From Mesaphorura yosii (lineage: Eukaryota > Arthropoda > Collembola > Poduromorpha > Tullbergiidae): a stretch of DNA of 64,000 nt. The stretch spans positions 186,001 through 250,000 of the forward strand of contig WIXG01000079.1 of assembly GCA_009869945.1 (NCBI GenBank), in the 5' to 3' direction. The translations under genes and the position numbers were made by a program. The notes beneath the pieces are model-generated. The model was not told the origin of the DNA, did not search any database, and saw nothing but the letters and a program-made list of their open reading frames with translations. Positions 61,901-64,000 of this stretch are shown here, piece by piece; within the stretch, counting starts at the first letter, position 1; each line of letters opens with the position of its first letter.

Positions 61901-64000
61901 GAGTTGGCTTGGTTGGAGGTGGCTACGGCCTAGCTTGGCTTTAGCTCTAGCTTGGATTGGAATTGTGAAGCCAAGTGAACGCTGCACGCTGCCGAGAAGG
62001 AGTTAAAAAAAAGAAGAGGAGGAGAAACTGACATAAGGCTTCAAATGAAATGTGTATGCAAGCAATAAAATATGTCTACGCAGAGAACAGAATCGCAGCA
62101 AGTCAAGTCAAAGTATTCAACTCGAACTCGACGTCTGCCTTTTCTCCTCTCCCCATCTCGTTCCACTGTGTACTTAAAAATTGTGTCTTCTTCACTTAAT
62201 GCCATTATAACCGAGTGCTTGTAAGCGTATCATTGCATACCTGTGCATTGCATTGATTGCACAGACACACACGTCGAAGATGTCGATGACGATGAAGATG
62301 GTGATTGTATTACAGCAACAGGACAGCTCTTGAGTGCAGCCATGAATGCAATCGTTCGTAAGTATTTGTCAGAATCAAATAAAGTACGACAGGCCCACCA
62401 TCAGCGCATTGCATTGCCATTGCATGAAGATCTCTCAACATTCTTTGATGCGATGAATCAATCAATAGAAACGAAATTATGAGAATGGTGAACGCAGAAG
62501 GGAAGGCAGGCACAAGTACGAAAACAACTGCGCACGTGTAAATATGTGCAATGCGCACACAAAATTATTGACCGCCGCCGTCCGGCAGCGTGCATTCCCA
62601 AAACAATTGCATAATTCATGCTGCTCATGCCCATGCCAGTAGAGTTTACATTTCATTTCTGAATGCCGAGTGCGTGCAAAGTCAGTTCTTCGTATAAAAA
62701 TTGTCGTTGCTGCTTTTGTTACGTGGCATGGCAAAAAACTTTGGAATAAAGTTCGATTTCATTTGAAACGGAATGCTGGAAACATGAAGAGTGAATATAA
62801 TGAAATATACTTCGTGACAGTTGACAATATGAACCAGTGCGTCCTAGGCACTATTACATTGGAAGTTCTTCAACAAAGAAAGCATTTGGACATGGAACTG
62901 AAATACTGGCTCTTGATTCTTCGTGGTGGGGAATGAACTATCATCGTGCCATGCCAACTCAAAATGCACTACGACTACGGCCACGACTCGTTCGTAGTCC
63001 CTCACGCATTCCATTTATCAAGCGAGGAGCCGTGCCGCGACTGAAACTCGGTTCCCTCTGGTCTGGTGCATGTGTATAATGTTGTTGCTGGTAATATAAT
63101 ACATACATTATTGCGTTGTGCAATCGTGAACAAATTTCCACGACCACCTTTTAGGGGTTCTTCAAAAACCAATCTCTCGACGAGCTGAGTACGAAGGGCG
63201 GACACTGACACACCCTCAAGTAGCAGAAAAGGCTTTTCTGTTTTCTGCTGCTCGTGAAATGATGATGGTGATGATTATGTAAGAAGAAAGGCACAAGAGG
63301 AATTCTTGCCTTTGCCTTTCGATCCAAAGAATTTGTTCGTGCTGGGCTCTCGCTTTTTTCAGTCTTCCATTATCACACTTCCGTTTCTTTCTCTCCGTTC
63401 GGGATTCTTCTTCCTATTCTCCCCTTTATTGTCATTCCATTATTTTTTCATACTCTTTTCCTCTACGGGTTGAAGTCTCTTCCTTTCTCGTGTCTTGGAA
63501 ACCCTATTGAATGTCAATATAAATGACATATTGCTTTGCTTTGCTCTACCTGCTGTGCGCTTGCAATGTAGTGTGAATCAACTACAACGGTGCGGTAAGG
63601 TACATATTGTCATACCAATGCACTACGACGCCTGTACGCAAACGTTACGTAACCGCTGCATACAATGATAGCAAATTGCTCTAAAAAATCACACAGTCAA
63701 GTCATTAAATGAATCGAGGATTGGAAATGAAATTGAGCGAGCAAAAATAATTCAATTGTCAAGGGTTTACTTTGCACAAAAATGTGAAATTCCGCAAGAA
63801 AGCAAGTCCGCAATTTTGACACGATGTCTATAATAGATATGCGATATGAATGCGTATAATTGCAGAGCTGAAGAAGTTGCTGGTCTAAATATTGCTAATC
63901 ATGATCATAGTCGATGAAACAATATGCGAGACTTGCAACTTTCCTCGAGAACATTGTGTGCCTTACATCGCACTATCTCACAGTCCATTGTACCGAGTAA
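58915..64000. other. upstream region of FoxA
   Basis: No supported gene. It should contain the FoxA promoter and leader (minus strand), but I cannot place the start site. Open frames on both strands are short or start at non-ATG codons. A small AT-rich palindrome (about 59828-59846, ATAATAATATTATTATTA type) and TGCATTGCATTG-type motifs near 62.24-62.43 kb are the only textured sequence. Confidence 0.45.

Overview
This is a eukaryotic nuclear window, almost certainly from an arthropod and probably a pancrustacean. Every multi-exon gene uses GT-AG introns, mostly 52-93 bp. The gene set includes an ionotropic chemoreceptor (IR) and a visual-type G-protein beta subunit of the Gbeta76C class, which are arthropod-flavoured families. 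Base composition is AT-rich. A springtail or crustacean would fit the very compact introns, but the sequence alone does not prove that.

Layout. Positions 1 to about 16.6 kb hold no gene I can support. A compact cluster of eight genes runs from 16.9 to 39.4 kb. In order they are: an 8-exon ionotropic receptor (+); a small secreted beta-trefoil-like protein (+); a Gbeta76C-like G-protein beta subunit (+); a COQ8/ADCK3-type atypical kinase (-), convergent with the Gbeta gene; a DUF1989 (urea-carboxylase-associated family) protein (-); a four-transmembrane protein resembling the insect pasiflora/fire-exit family (-); a Yippee-like 5 protein (+), head to head with the previous gene; and a complete 25-exon ABCC/MRP1-type transporter (+) of 1519 residues. 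A gene-empty stretch of about 13 kb follows (39.4-52.5 kb). The last gene is a four-exon FoxA/fork head transcription factor on the minus strand (52.5-58.9 kb). Its forkhead domain is split by three introns, one of them 4.2 kb. Another 5 kb of sequence with no recognised gene lies upstream of it.

The genes do not form a pathway. The dense cluster mixes sensory genes (IR, visual-type Gbeta), mitochondrial coenzyme Q biosynthesis (COQ8), export (MRP) and housekeeping (YPEL5). The compact cluster contrasts sharply with the long non-coding flanks and long first intron of FoxA, as expected for a developmental regulator with distributed control elements. The most unusual content is the DUF1989 gene, a family I know mainly from bacteria and fungi, present here with a spliceosomal intron between ordinary animal genes. 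Second is a likely alternative last exon of YPEL5. I reconstructed exon models by hand from splice signals, reading-frame phase and similarity to remembered family motifs; no alignment or database search was run.
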